From positions 2,356,001 to 2,420,000 of the forward strand of contig NW_026907675.1 of NCBI RefSeq assembly GCF_028389875.1: 64,000 nt of DNA, given 5' to 3'. Origin of the DNA: Rhea pennata (Eukaryota; Chordata; Aves; Rheiformes; Rheidae). Positions 34,901 through 45,480 of this stretch are shown here, one piece after another (the first letter of the stretch is position 1; every line of letters starts with the position of its first letter). The notes under the pieces were generated by a model. That model was not told where the DNA came from. It did no database searches and saw only the letters and a program-made list of their open reading frames with translations. The position numbers and the translations under genes are program-made.

Positions 34901-36344
34901 CTCCCTGCTTGGAGCATCCTGGTGTGAGCAAGGGATGCTTGCAGTTAGTTGTTTTCTGTCAGCTGAGGTCCAGGCTTGCAGTTTCTGAAGGTCTTGATGC
35001 TTCCTGAGTCTTTTGGGTTTTACGGACTCTGCTGGAGAAAGTGGTCTGCTAATTCCTTCAAGGCTTTCTGTGGCATCTGGACCCTCCTTGCATCTTCCCA
35101 TCTCAGACCATACTGCATCCTAATCGATTCTGTCTTTCTTTCTTTCTAGGTTGCTCCAGTTGTGTAGGTTCCCCGTGCAATCCTCGAGCCACTGAGGATG
35201 GAGGCAGGATGCCAGGGTGTGTCCCTGTAGCTGTCAGCATCTTTGCCGCCATTGTGAGCCCTCAGTGAAAGCAGCTGCAAGTGAATGAGATGAGGCTATG
35301 CGTGGATGTGAAGGCTTCCATGAATGCGCCCATCTTCCATGGGTGAGCTGGGGCGTGTGGGTTCACCTCCTGGTACCTCTGCTGAGCTGCACATCCCACA
35401 TCATACAGATGCTGTTACTGCCAGCACACTCAGGAAATGAGATTGTGCCCCTTGCTTTTCCTAGAAGGTTGTGGTGCCCTGTAGGATGAGTGAAAGACCC
35501 TTACAATGAAAGCCAGCATCTGTCGAGTGCCTTTGTGTGAGTGCCCGAAATCCTTGGTAGCTTGAACGGAGGTCTCAGAGCTGTTGGGCTCCTGGCTTTG
35601 TGAGGGCTGAAGATGTGCCCAGGGCCAGGCTGCTCGTGGCACTCAACCCTCAGTGCTGTGTGAACCCAGCTGTGGAGCCGGGACTCCTGCTGCAGAGGCT
35701 GCGCAGCCAGGAGAGCTGGCATTTCAGCAGCCCTCCAGCCTGGGGCTGTCTCCTTGCTAGGGCCTCATTTCAAAACCTCTGCACCTTTGTCCAATCACAG
35801 GGCCTCTAAGTAAGGAAAGGAAGGGAACCGAGGTTACTTTGAGGTCAGGGGGCCTTCAGGACTCTCAAATGTTTCGACGTTGTATCTGCAACTTCTGTAT
35901 TCCTAAAGAAAATCTCGGTCCCTCCATACTTAGGTGGAGATTCTTGAGCAGATTGGGGATGGAAAGCAGCAGCCTGCTCTGCCCAAAGAGAGCAGGATCC
36001 TGCCGTGTGAAAAGAGCCACATCATGCCAGGAGCCAGCTCTGTGCCTGATCATTTGCACGTGCCTTGTGAGCCTGGAGTGCCTTGGCCACCTTTGGTGTT
36101 AGTGCAAGAGCTTCCCTGCGTGCCTGGGTTTTGGAGTCAAGGGAAGGCAGTGAGGAGAGCAGTGCCTGGGGCGTGTGCAAGTGGGGAGTGCCCTGCATGC
36201 CTGTCTTCTTGCTGGCACTTGGTTGCATGTAGTAGACGAGACAGCTGTGTGGGGCAGAGATGGTGGCACAGCTGGCACAGCAGAGGTGTGGCATTATGTG
36301 GAGGGCTGTTGCAGTGCTGAGTTGCTCTGTCAGTGTCAGACAGC

Positions 36345-37694
36345 CTCAGAGCTGGGATGGCGCTGAGGAACCGGCACCACAGCATCCAGCACCGAGCCAT
36401 GGGGCCACAAGGAGAAAGGACGCAAGAGCCGGGGACTCCCGGGGGCCGGAGGTGACCCGGGCCGGGCCGGGCCTTCCCCAGCCGCTGCTGCCACACAGCT
36501 GGGCCGCGGCGGCTCCGGCTGCCCCGCGCGCACGGCCACTCGCTCTGCCCAGCCTGTAGCCCTCGGTCCTGGCGCGGCAGCTCCTGGCGCTGCGGCTAAA
36601 GGCTCCGGGCGGCCCCGGGCCAGGAGACGCTGCCCCGCGGCAGCAGCCGCCTCTCGCCCCCTCCCTGCCCGCAGGGCCTGGGCAGCCCCGCACCCGCCCC
36701 ACCCCTCACCGCCCTCCTCTGGGCCACTGCGCATGCTCCTCCCTGACCGGCCACGCCCCCAACTCTTTGCCACGCCCCTCTTGGTCCCTCCCCTTGGCTC
36801 CCCTGCCCCCCCCAACCTGGCCCCTGAACAGCGCATGCGCACTGCTGCCTCCCTCCCGCCCCTCCCTGGGGTCCCGCCCCACGAGGTCACGTCCAATGGG
36901 AGCCAATTGGAGGAGTGAGGGGTGGGAGGGTCTGTGGTGCAGGGGGCGTCACTTCCGGCTGTGGGGGCGGGGCCTGTGTGTCCCTGGCTGCTGGTGCTGG
37001 TGCGTGGGGAAACGCTGCTGCCGGGCGCTGCTGCCGCAGGGCCCTGCTCTGCCCCGGGGCCTGGGCGAGTCTGCGGGAGGGGAGGGGAGGGGAGGGAGGG
37101 GAGAGAAACCTCTGCGCTGCGCTGGGGGCAGCTGCTGCCCGTGAGCATCCCGGGGACACAGTGGGGGTTTTCAGCCTGCACTGCGGCCTGGCAGGTGCTG
37201 AGAAGCCCTGAGCTGTGAGAGCTGCAGCACTAGTGACCGCGCAGGCAGCAGGGCAGGAGGGAGAGGAACAGAGCAGCTGCTTCCTGTGCTGCTTCTGCCC
37301 CGGGATGTTCTCCCCTCCTGGAAAGCTGAAACACCCTGGCTGTGTGGGGGGGAAACTTGGTGAAAGCAGATAGGCAGGAGCTGCTGTTGTAGTGTGCGTG
37401 GGCAGTGCAGTATTCAGTTTTCTCGATCAACCTGTGAAAATGTGACTTCTTTCTTCAGCTTTCAATTAGGAACAGTCGCAAGGTGTCATGTCCAGGAGTG
37501 GGGAGAAAAGAGGGCTGTCAAAAGAGCAGGGCCTGAGCCCTGAGGTAACTATATGTAGCACTCTAGAGCTTTGTTGAAAGCTTCCTCTCTTCCTGTAGTT
37601 GCTAAGAAAGAAAGCAACAGGATGGCCGCAAATGGGCACTGTCCTTGCTAGACCAAGGAGAAGGACTTGAACACACCCTTGCGTGGAGAGCATT
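36345..37694 (+). repeat. Block Z, direct repeat of the right window end (Z')
   Basis: From agctgggatggcgctgagga onward it matches 62645-64000 in the same orientation with few differences, and the match continues past the window edge. It contains a CpG-island promoter and the first coding exons of a small gene. Z lies at the end of F1, and Z' starts about 340 bases after R2. Confidence 0.85.
36700..37140 (+). promoter_or_regulatory. CpG-island promoter and untranslated first exon of the Z gene
   Basis: TATA-less. A perfect NRF1 palindrome GCGCATGCGC lies at 36831-36840, with a second tgcgcatgc at 36729. CCAAT boxes lie at 36893 and 36903, an ETS-type acttccgg at 36951 and a GC box gggggcggggcc at about 36964. 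A donor CTGCCC|gtgagc at 37140 would end a first, untranslated exon. NRF1/ETS/CCAAT promoters drive broadly expressed or germ-line genes; which applies is not known. Confidence 0.6.
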
Positions 37695-40006
37695 TTCCTT
37701 CCAGTACCTTCGAGCTGGGAAGTTTGGTCCATACCATCCCTATTGGTCCTTTTGGCTACTGGGGAAGGATTGACTTAATTCCAAAGAGTTCCAGACTTGG
37801 CAGGTATAAACAAAGAGTTACTGAAAAACCTGCAAGGATAGCCGACCTCATTCTTTTTGTCCGCGAGGATGTGGTGTAGGTGTTTGCTCTCGCTGTAGCC
37901 TAATGGTGCTGCCCGCAGCCTACCACAGGCCTCAGCAGGAGCCAGGTGTTAGGCGCAAAGGCTGAGCCAGAGTGAACAGTCCCATCTCTGGTGACAGTGA
38001 AAGTACTCCTTTGGGGGGCAGTAGAGGTGTATACAGGGAATGTCTGTGTATGTGCTTGGTGTTCAGAGTCTATGTGGTTTAATGGTACTCCTTTCCAGGT
38101 GGAGATAGTCACTCTGCTGACTGGCCTCTAAAATGCAAGTGAGCATTTTGGAGATGTCCAGTTGTAACTCGGTGTGCTGGTCTTCACTTGGAGTGAGCTA
38201 ACTGTGCTTGGAGGCAAGTATGCTTGGAAATGTTACTGTTTTCCATGGCAGGATAACATGCATCTTGCAGTCTTCCTCCCCAGTAGATCAGCAAGGGCTT
38301 TACAGAGGAGGTGCTCGTGGCTTCCCCCTTTTCCAGTGAGTGAAAGTGACACAGCAAAAGAGAAAGGCTCCTGCCATGCATTGAGAGAAGACAGTGGGAA
38401 AGCACGTGAGCTCTTCTTTCTCTTTTCTCTTTTTTTCTCTTGCTGCTCAGAAAGAATAGTGCTGGAAGCTGATGTGATGTTTTCCCTTGTCCATTTGTGC
38501 AATGGAGGTTGTAGCCAGACTGAGCACTGCAAAAAGGGCACCTCCTAACCCTGAGGTGGATTCATCAGCACTGGAGGTGATGGCATTGAAACAACTCGTT
38601 GCTGTCTTTCTCTGCTTCTCTCAGGCATTACAGACCAGGAGAAAATGCTTGTGACAAGGGCAAACCAGTGAAGCAAGCCAGTGCAGAGGTAAGCTAGTGT
38701 TCCTTATCATTTCATTTTTAGGGAATGATGGTTGAGTGTATTCAGCTTTTGCACTCTTTGTATGTTGTAAAGAATGCTCTGCTGCCTTATTTTTTTCCCC
38801 AGGGGAGAGGAGAGCATCCTTCTGCAAATGACACTTTCCCAGAGGTTGCCTGCTGTCACTTATTTTGTTTCTGTGCCATTCTGAGCACAGAAACAGTAGT
38901 ACACAGTGGGATAGTTTGAAAGCAGCCATCCCAAAGAAGGACCTTGGGAGTTTGGAAAGGGAGGAATGTGCTGGTTGGTTGGGTGCTTTTGTGTGCAAAA
39001 GTATCCTTCTCGCTGTTTTATGCATGACGAAGACTCTTTGCACTGTCTGCTAGTCAGACGGTCTGTCCTTGTTTGCTAGCACTTGGCTTTCAGAGGGCTA
39101 GGAAAACAAGGGCCTGCAGAGTCATGCTACAGCCTGAGGAAAAGGGGATATTTTTTCTTTCTTTCTTTATTTTTTTTGTTGTTGTTTTTTGTGAACCCAT
39201 CCCTACTGCAGATCCATTTGTTTTATCCTAACAGGCCCAGGGGTTGTTTGCCTTCCTTAAGCACACTTGGATGCCAACAGCCGTGTTGCAGCCACTCTAA
39301 TGCACACCGAGGTGTCTTTATTGCCTGACTCCAGTGTTGTTGTCTGTTCCCCTTTGGTTGTCAGCTCAGCTCCCTTTGGAGCTCACCTGCCTCCAGTTCT
39401 TCCAGACTCCTGTCTTTGGTGCCTTGGTCTGGAGAACGCCTGCTGTGGTTGTCTGAAACCTCAGTGTTGGGAGGGCTACAGCGTCATGTGGCACAAGAGG
39501 CCTTTGCTGTTCTCGTGTTCATTCCTGAGCTGCTTTCTTGTGTAGCCCTCCTGTTTTCAGTGCTAGTGCTAGTCCTCCTGTGCTAGTCCTCCTGTGCTAG
39601 TCCTCCTGTTTTCTGTCAGCTTCCTCTCTTTCCCCTGTTACTGCTGAAGTGAGAACAGCCTGAAACAACTGTGCCCTTCCAAGCGAGGAGTGTGAAACAA
39701 AGAACCCGGCTGCTGTTGCTACCTGAGCAGCAAGCTGAGGAAGCCTGTGATCCTCTGCTCTGAAACACTGTGACAGTTTCCAAGGTCTAACTTGACTGGC
39801 TTTTTGGTGGGCCTTTTTTCAGGCGACTGCTCCATCCCGGTTTGTGCGCTCAGTGAGCCCTTTGCGCTTTCACTGTTTTTTTTCAGGCCACTGTGAGAGA
39901 GCTCACTGCTGCATCGGAGGAAGGCAAGCCAGAGGAGATCAGGAGTAGTGCTTTCGACCTCACTGCCACCCCTGAGGATATCCATAGACTAAGGAACCTT
40001 TGCTAG
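37488..40006 (+). CDS. Unrecognised small gene, four coding exons in phase (130 codons)
   Basis: Coding parts: ATG at 37488-37544 (19 codons; exon from 37459 after ttctttcttcag; donor GAG|gtaact), 37652-37803 (donor GGCAG|gtataa), 38625-38688 (acceptor ttctctcag, donor GAG|gtaagc) and 39887-40006 (acceptor tttttttcag; TAG at 40004). Phases are 0, 2 and 0 at the junctions and all agree, which would be unlikely by chance. The product is hydrophilic. It opens Met-Ser-Arg-Ser-Gly-Glu-Lys, has an aromatic-glycine patch (Gly-Pro-Phe-Gly-Tyr-Trp-Gly-Arg-Ile) in the middle, and an acidic, probably helical C-terminal part. No signal peptide or membrane segment. I do not recognise the family. After the stop the exon-like sequence runs four more codons to a donor (GATGAG|gtaatg, 40018), so the TAG may itself be a disabling change. 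Other exons could be missed. Confidence 0.5.
39541..39620 (+). repeat. Short tandem repeat (gtgctagtcctcct)n
   Basis: Three or so copies of a 14-base unit (gtgctagtcctcct) lie within the intron before the last coding exon of the Z gene. Simple slippage repeat. Confidence 0.6.
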
Positions 40007-40018
40007 TTCAAGGATGAG

Positions 40019-41212
40019 GTAATGTCTGCTGCCGTGTAGTCATGTTCTCATACCTCTTGACTGTGTATGTGAAGTTTCTTTTCAAATTTTTGCTTTTCTT
40101 TCACTGCACTCAGCAGGAGGGAAAATGGAATCTAAGTGCAGCATGTAATTGCAAGTTCTCAAATGCTTGTTCTTAATGATCTCTCCAAAGGGACCATTTC
40201 CTTCTTTTTTTTTCCTCTTTTCTATGGTTTTATGTACCTGTCTCAATTTCTCAGAGTGACACAGTCTCTCACACGCTGTCAGAGTGTCACAGTCCGAGAG
40301 AACTTTTATTATCCCTGTCTCATTATAACTTACAAATTGATAAGTAAGGCCATACTAGAGGTATCCTCTAATCAGGGAGGACCTATCTTCTTCCTCAGAA
40401 AAACTGAAGGAACAGTGAGAAGTTGGCATATACACTTCATGCTCCTTTTTTTTTTCCACTCTAAAACTTACCCAAGTGATGGCTGGGGTTGAAAGAGGCA
40501 AGAAGACTGCCTGATGCCTTCCATCACATAGGCACAAGCAGCTTTTAATTTGTTGTGGTTTGCTCCTCAGTTACTAAGTTGTCTTATTCCTTATGCACAG
40601 AAGAACGCTGTGTGCTTGGGCAGTGGGGTTAGCCTAGAGGCTAAAGGGGCACTGCTTAGCTTCCTGTGCCTGTCGCTGTGACTCAGGTTTGGGTCCCTAT
40701 TTGCCTGTTTTTCCTTGACATCTCATCCCCTCGCAAAGAATCTCCTGGGTCCTAGAGTTCAGTCACCTGCTCCAGGCAAATCTATCGCAGAATCGATTTT
40801 ATAGATAGACTTAAGTTCCCTTGTGAGATATTTCCTTGATTGAGAGCCACATGCAGAATTTCCTTTTCAGGAATTTGAAGTCTTTTCAAATCCAAGTGGC
40901 ATTTCCTGATGGCAACTTTATGGGTATTGCTCCTTGTGGCAGCATTGCTTGTGAGGGTAACTGATTCTCTCTCCATAGAGCAACTTCTCCTGTACGGAAC
41001 AATCCTGTTTCCTCTGTCTTAGTTTGGCTATGTCAAACTGATTTCTCCGAGTGTGCTTCCGTGTGATTGGCACTTCACTTCTGGGGCATTTGCATAGCCT
41101 GCCTTTGTTGCTTTTTGTTGCAATCTCAGTTCCTTTTTCTCCAAGGAAACCAGAATTACTCACAGTACGTCATTTGCTATCCCTCAAGTGCCATTAGGAA
41201 TACTTCTGTATC
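40019..41212. other. No supported gene; single-copy AT-richer sequence
   Basis: Lower GC than its surroundings. One exon-like piece (cttatgcacag|AAG at about 40602 to a TGA) could continue the Z gene frame but has no clean donor. It overlaps a weak tRNA-like stretch at about 40624-40705. Confidence 0.35.
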
Positions 41213-41685
41213 TGCTGGGAAACTATTCCTTTCTTCATGATTCTACTTGTAGATTATTAATCTGTAACTAGCTGATACACTCAGCTTTGTGCCTGCATAA
41301 GGACTCGCAGCAACCTCCACATTTCCTGAATCCTGCTTTAGAGCAGAAATTCTTGTCGCAGCACGGCAGCCTGAGAGGTGCAGAGAAGCCCTGAGCTGTG
41401 AGAGCTCCATCACTAGTGAAACCTAAGGCAGCAGGTGAAGAGTGAAAAGAAGAGAGAAGCCGCTTTCTTTGCCACTTCTACTGCTTGATGTTCCCTCCTA
41501 ATGGAAAGCTGAAACACTCTGGGTGGGTGGTGAAACTGGTGGGGAAAGCAGAGAGGCATGAGCTGCTGCTCTACTGAATGGTGGAGGTGCAGGGGTAAGG
41601 AGTCAGTTTGTATTTGCTGCCAGGGATAAGATTTTTTTAATCAAACATTTTTTTCCCTGCTGTAATCTGGACGGTTGCTCAAAAG

Positions 41686-41742
41686 ATGTCTGTCATGACA
41701 GAGAAGCAAAACAAATCTCCACAAGATTGTGCCGTCCTGCAG
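41686..41742 (+). pseudogene. First-coding-exon relic, V block of F2
   Basis: ATG at 41686 opens 19 codons to the donor CTGCAG|gtgtgt at 41742, the inverted counterpart of 24824-24880. Upstream sequence (41380-41590) matches intron 1 of the Z gene (37180-37420), for example gaagccctgagctgtgagagct and cactagtga. This supports common descent of the exon. No further coding exon is seen in V. Confidence 0.42.
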
Positions 41743-44439
41743 GTGTGTGTGTGTGGGGAGGGATTTGGGGGCTCTTGGAGCAAGCTATCTTTCTGTACAA
41801 AAGTCTGGAAAACATTGATGCAAGCCCCCAGAGAAGAGAAATTTTCTGGGCACTCAGAGCAACACAGGCAGGACCCAGCGATGTCGAGGGAAACCCATCC
41901 CAGCCATACCAAACCAACCACTCTCTCCAGAGGACATTCCTAACCCTTGGGCTGGGAGTAGGAGAGGAGATGGGGGAACAGTCATCCCAGACTTGCTTCC
42001 ATCAGGCCCTCAGCTCCACAACGTGTCATAGCTTCAGCTGAGTTCTCTCAGGCAACACTTCCCATGCCTCTGGTGCATGGAGAAGACTGGGTAGGCACAC
42101 AGGAGACAAGGGAGAGAAAGGGCAGAGATGCCAGCAGGTAGAGTTGGGCTCCCTGCGTCACAGATGACTAGAGGCTGACTAAGGAAACTAACTCCTGTAG
42201 GGACTTGGAAAGGCACATCTCGGACAGTATTTAAGGGGGGTGGAGTCTCCCTCCTGCAAGACTTGCCCCAGCACTCTGCAGAGACTAGGAAGAGCAGGAA
42301 GGTTGGTTGTAAGGACGCTTGCAAGCTTTAGCAGCTTCAGAGCTGGGAGGTGCCCTTACAAACTTCTGAATGCAGGCCCTGAGGCATTGCAGTGCCTCGT
42401 AGGCTCTGCACCAGAGCCCAGAGAGCAGCACTGCAGTATGAGGGATGTCCTGAGAAGCCTTGAATCCTCAAATGTGGGAGATCCAGGGTGCCAGAGCTGT
42501 ACAGATCGTGGGAGGGCAAGGGTGCCAGTGTGGATCCAGGGTGCCTGGGCTGCACAGATCCCTGGAGGAGCCAGGGTGCTGGTGTGGGGAAGGGCAGGGG
42601 GCTGAGGAGCGTACCCAGGGGAGAAGCAGAGCCCCAAAGTGACACTGAAAAGCCCAAGGACCATCTGAAGCCCAGAGTTGAGACCTGGCTTTTCTCAGGC
42701 TCACACAGAAGGAAAGATGGACTAAGTTCATGGGAAATGGGAAAACTTCCTCCAATTGGCTACGTGGCCTGAACAATGGCTTTGGAGTCTGTCAGGGACG
42801 AGGGTCCTGGGTAGAGCTCTCTGGATGATGTGTATTTGCTCTTTTCTGGCATATCATCTCTATCTTAAGCACCGCAGACCGAGAAACCTTGCTGAAGGCT
42901 TCTCAAATCAAAGAGCCTGCTTTGGTGCCTAAAGGAGGAAGGTTATGCCCTGTCCCTTATTCTCCTATACCCTACTTCAAATAAAAGAGAGATCCACAGC
43001 AGCCACCAGTTTGGAGGCTCACCTAAGCATCTCAGCCTGTGGGCACCCTTTGTGCTTTTTCATCCCACCGGACTTTGATCCTATAAAAATGTCTAACCCC
43101 AATCCAACCCCCAAACCCCAGATTCCTGCACAGAATCCTGTTGCCTAGTGCAGCAGCCAGGGAGTGCAGGAGCACAGCAGTGACCTCTCCAGGTCCCCAC
43201 TTCAGATGTTTCCCTGACTTTGGCACCACCTGGGGACATTCTTGAAGGACTTATCAGAAAGTTTGGGAAAATAACTGGGGGAAGGGAGATGCCTGCTTTC
43301 CAGGAGGGGAGAGGAAATCTCTCTGCTCTCTCCCTGGCGGTGCCATCTCCATGGCACTGACCTGCTGTGCCCTCAGATGACACCAGCTGAGGTCACAGCG
43401 GGATGTGCTGCATCACAGGGAGGTCTCCATGGTGTCCTGGGGGAGGGCCCTCACTTCCCTCCGAGACCTAGGCACTGCTGGGCACTGCTCACGCCCTCCC
43501 TGCCACTGCCCTTGTAGTGGCTCCATGGCAAGACTGGAGACAGGCGTTAATGGGGGCTGTGCTGGGATCTGTCGCTGACATGCAGAGGAACAGGAGCACG
43601 ATGAAAAGGAGTGTTGGGTGAAGGGAAGAACATCCCTCCTCCTGGGCTGCAGAGGTGAGCCGAGGGCAAAGAGGCGAGATGGAGGACTGCTGGATGGACA
43701 CCATCAGCCGAGACCACAGTTCCTTGTTCCCAAGGCTCCTGCAGCTCTCCACTGAGGGTAAGGGCTTTGGGTACTTCTTCCCGAGATGTTGCACAAAGAT
43801 TGGTAACTGCAAAAACTGCTGTGAATCCAGGGCTGTGGGGGTGGCTGGACAGGACTGGGGGCTGCCACAAGAGTCATCTCTGAGGGTCCCATCTGTCTTA
43901 GTGGACAGCCAGGACTCCTGGGTCATGGGGCAGGAGATGCGCTGAGCCTCAAGGCTTCTGTGGGGCCAGCTCCATTGCCTTTTGGGGTCTATAGGGAGCA
44001 TGGGAATGCATGGCAGGTTTTCCACGGATCGTGTCCCCCTTTGCGATCTGGCTCTGAGAAGAATTGGGGTCCTGCATCCCAGAGGCTGGGGCAGCCTGCT
44101 GCTCTCATGGGGCTCTCAAGAACCTGCTGAGATGTCCATGTACAATAAGGAAACCACCTTGTAATGACCCCAGGTCCCCTGCCTGTTTGAGAGGACCTCT
44201 GTTCCTTTCATGCTTGGTACAAGTTGGTACAGCATGGTTTGGGCTCAGAGAAGCCATCTCGAGATGGTCATAGCCTGTGTCCTTGCGGAGATTGGACTCA
44301 AAACATCTGCATGCAAAAGAAAGCCTATTTGGGAGAGCACCTTGGAAACAGGTGGAGGCACGGTGCCCACTGCCAAGTCCTGACTGACCCAAGGATTTTT
44401 CTCTGAGCTATGGGGTGCAGTGCTGCAATAAGCCCAAAA

Positions 44440-45480
44440 GAGCCATCTCCCTCAGTCCCTTCACGACCCCACACGTCCACTCCCTGGCACCAGCAGGCTC
44501 AGAGCTGGTCCCTCCTCTCACTGCCCTGTGCCCCCATGGGGCTCCTCAGCCCTCTGGAGCGACCCCTTGGGGCACAGCCCGGCCCCACACAGAGCAGCAC
44601 CTGCTTGGCCGTGGCCCAGCCCTGCCAGGCGCAGCGGGAGGGCTGCCAAGCCCTGGGGCTACCCTGGGGAAGGGGCCGGGGCAGGAGGGCCGAGAGGACA
44701 CTGCCCTGCCCTGGTGGCAGCAGCACGTCGCCCGCAGGCTCCGGCACCCCGGCCATTCCCAGGGCCCCAGCGCCGGCACCAGGGCTGGCACCACCACAGG
44801 CCCCAGGGCCGACCTCCAAGCCCAGCATGGCCCCCAGGGCGCAGGGCAGCGAGGAGCCCCACGGGGACCCTGCAGCAGAGCGGCCGCCCCTGGGGCCCCG
44901 CACTGCTCGGTCATCCGGCGCCGGGCTGCCCTGAGGCCCTGCTGCACCTCGCGCTGCCGCCCACAAGATGGCGCCATCCTGCGGTGGGAGGGGGCAGAGC
45001 TGGCTGCCAGGGCAGGAGGGCGCAGCGTTGCCATGGCATCGCCTGAGTGCAGCCCTCCTATTGGCTGTCCTGAGGAGGAGGGCGGGGATGGATTGGAATG
45101 ACGGCTGTGTCAGCCAATCAGAGTCCAGAGTGGGAAAAGGCCAAGAGAAGAGAGAGGTGCGAGAAGGGAGGGAGCGAAGCAGGCGAGAAGGGAGCGGGAG
45201 TGAGAGCAGGTGCGAGTGGGGCTGGTGGGGGCTGCAGGTGCGTTCAAATGCCGGCGGGTGCCCTCTCGCTGCAGCAGGGGCAGCAGTGCTGGTGAAGGGG
45301 CTGCTTCCCTGCAGGGGCTCCCGAAGGGGCTGTTGGGGCTGTGAGCAGGGGACCCAGCGCCCTGTCACCGAGGGGAACTGACCTGCGAGCCAGGTGTGCC
45401 GGCCTGCGCCGAGCAGCTGGGCCTGGGCGGCTTGGTGGGGTTTGGGTGCAGGAAGCTTTGCGCGTGTTGTGGGTCTGAGA
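44440..45480. promoter_or_regulatory. CpG-island promoter core, copy F2
   Basis: YY1-type caagatggc at 44964-44972, X-box-like gttgccatggcatc (about 45026-45039, one mismatch to the perfect palindrome), then ATTGG at about 45060 and 45092 and CCAAT at about 45114. GC-rich, TATA-less. The switch from R1-like to F1-like sequence falls within or just after this core. Confidence 0.55.

Larger units (their letters stand above)
25366..36344 (+). repeat. Amplicon copy F1, left arm of the 11-kb inverted repeat
   Basis: The order is W, CpG core, X, Y. It is the inverted counterpart of 51083-62306. In one 77-codon stretch (26083-26316 against 61350-61583) only two residues differ, and in a 183-codon stretch (33377-33928 against 53494-54045) only one. 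It begins at ccctgtgtgctcag and ends at gtcagacagcc, where block Z starts. The W side near the core (28530-29260) is also homologous, inverted, to V of R1, so R1 and F1 sit back to back around 25360. Confidence 0.85.

Noticed and set aside
38450..38548. Possible extra exon of the Z gene after cttgctgctcag
   Set aside because: The frame ends in a stop before any good donor, and inserting it would break the phase between 37803 and 38625.
40624..40705. tRNA-like stretch (ttagcctagagg A-box-like, ggtttgggtcc B-box-like)
   Set aside because: No convincing cloverleaf could be drawn; at most an ancient tRNA-derived SINE.
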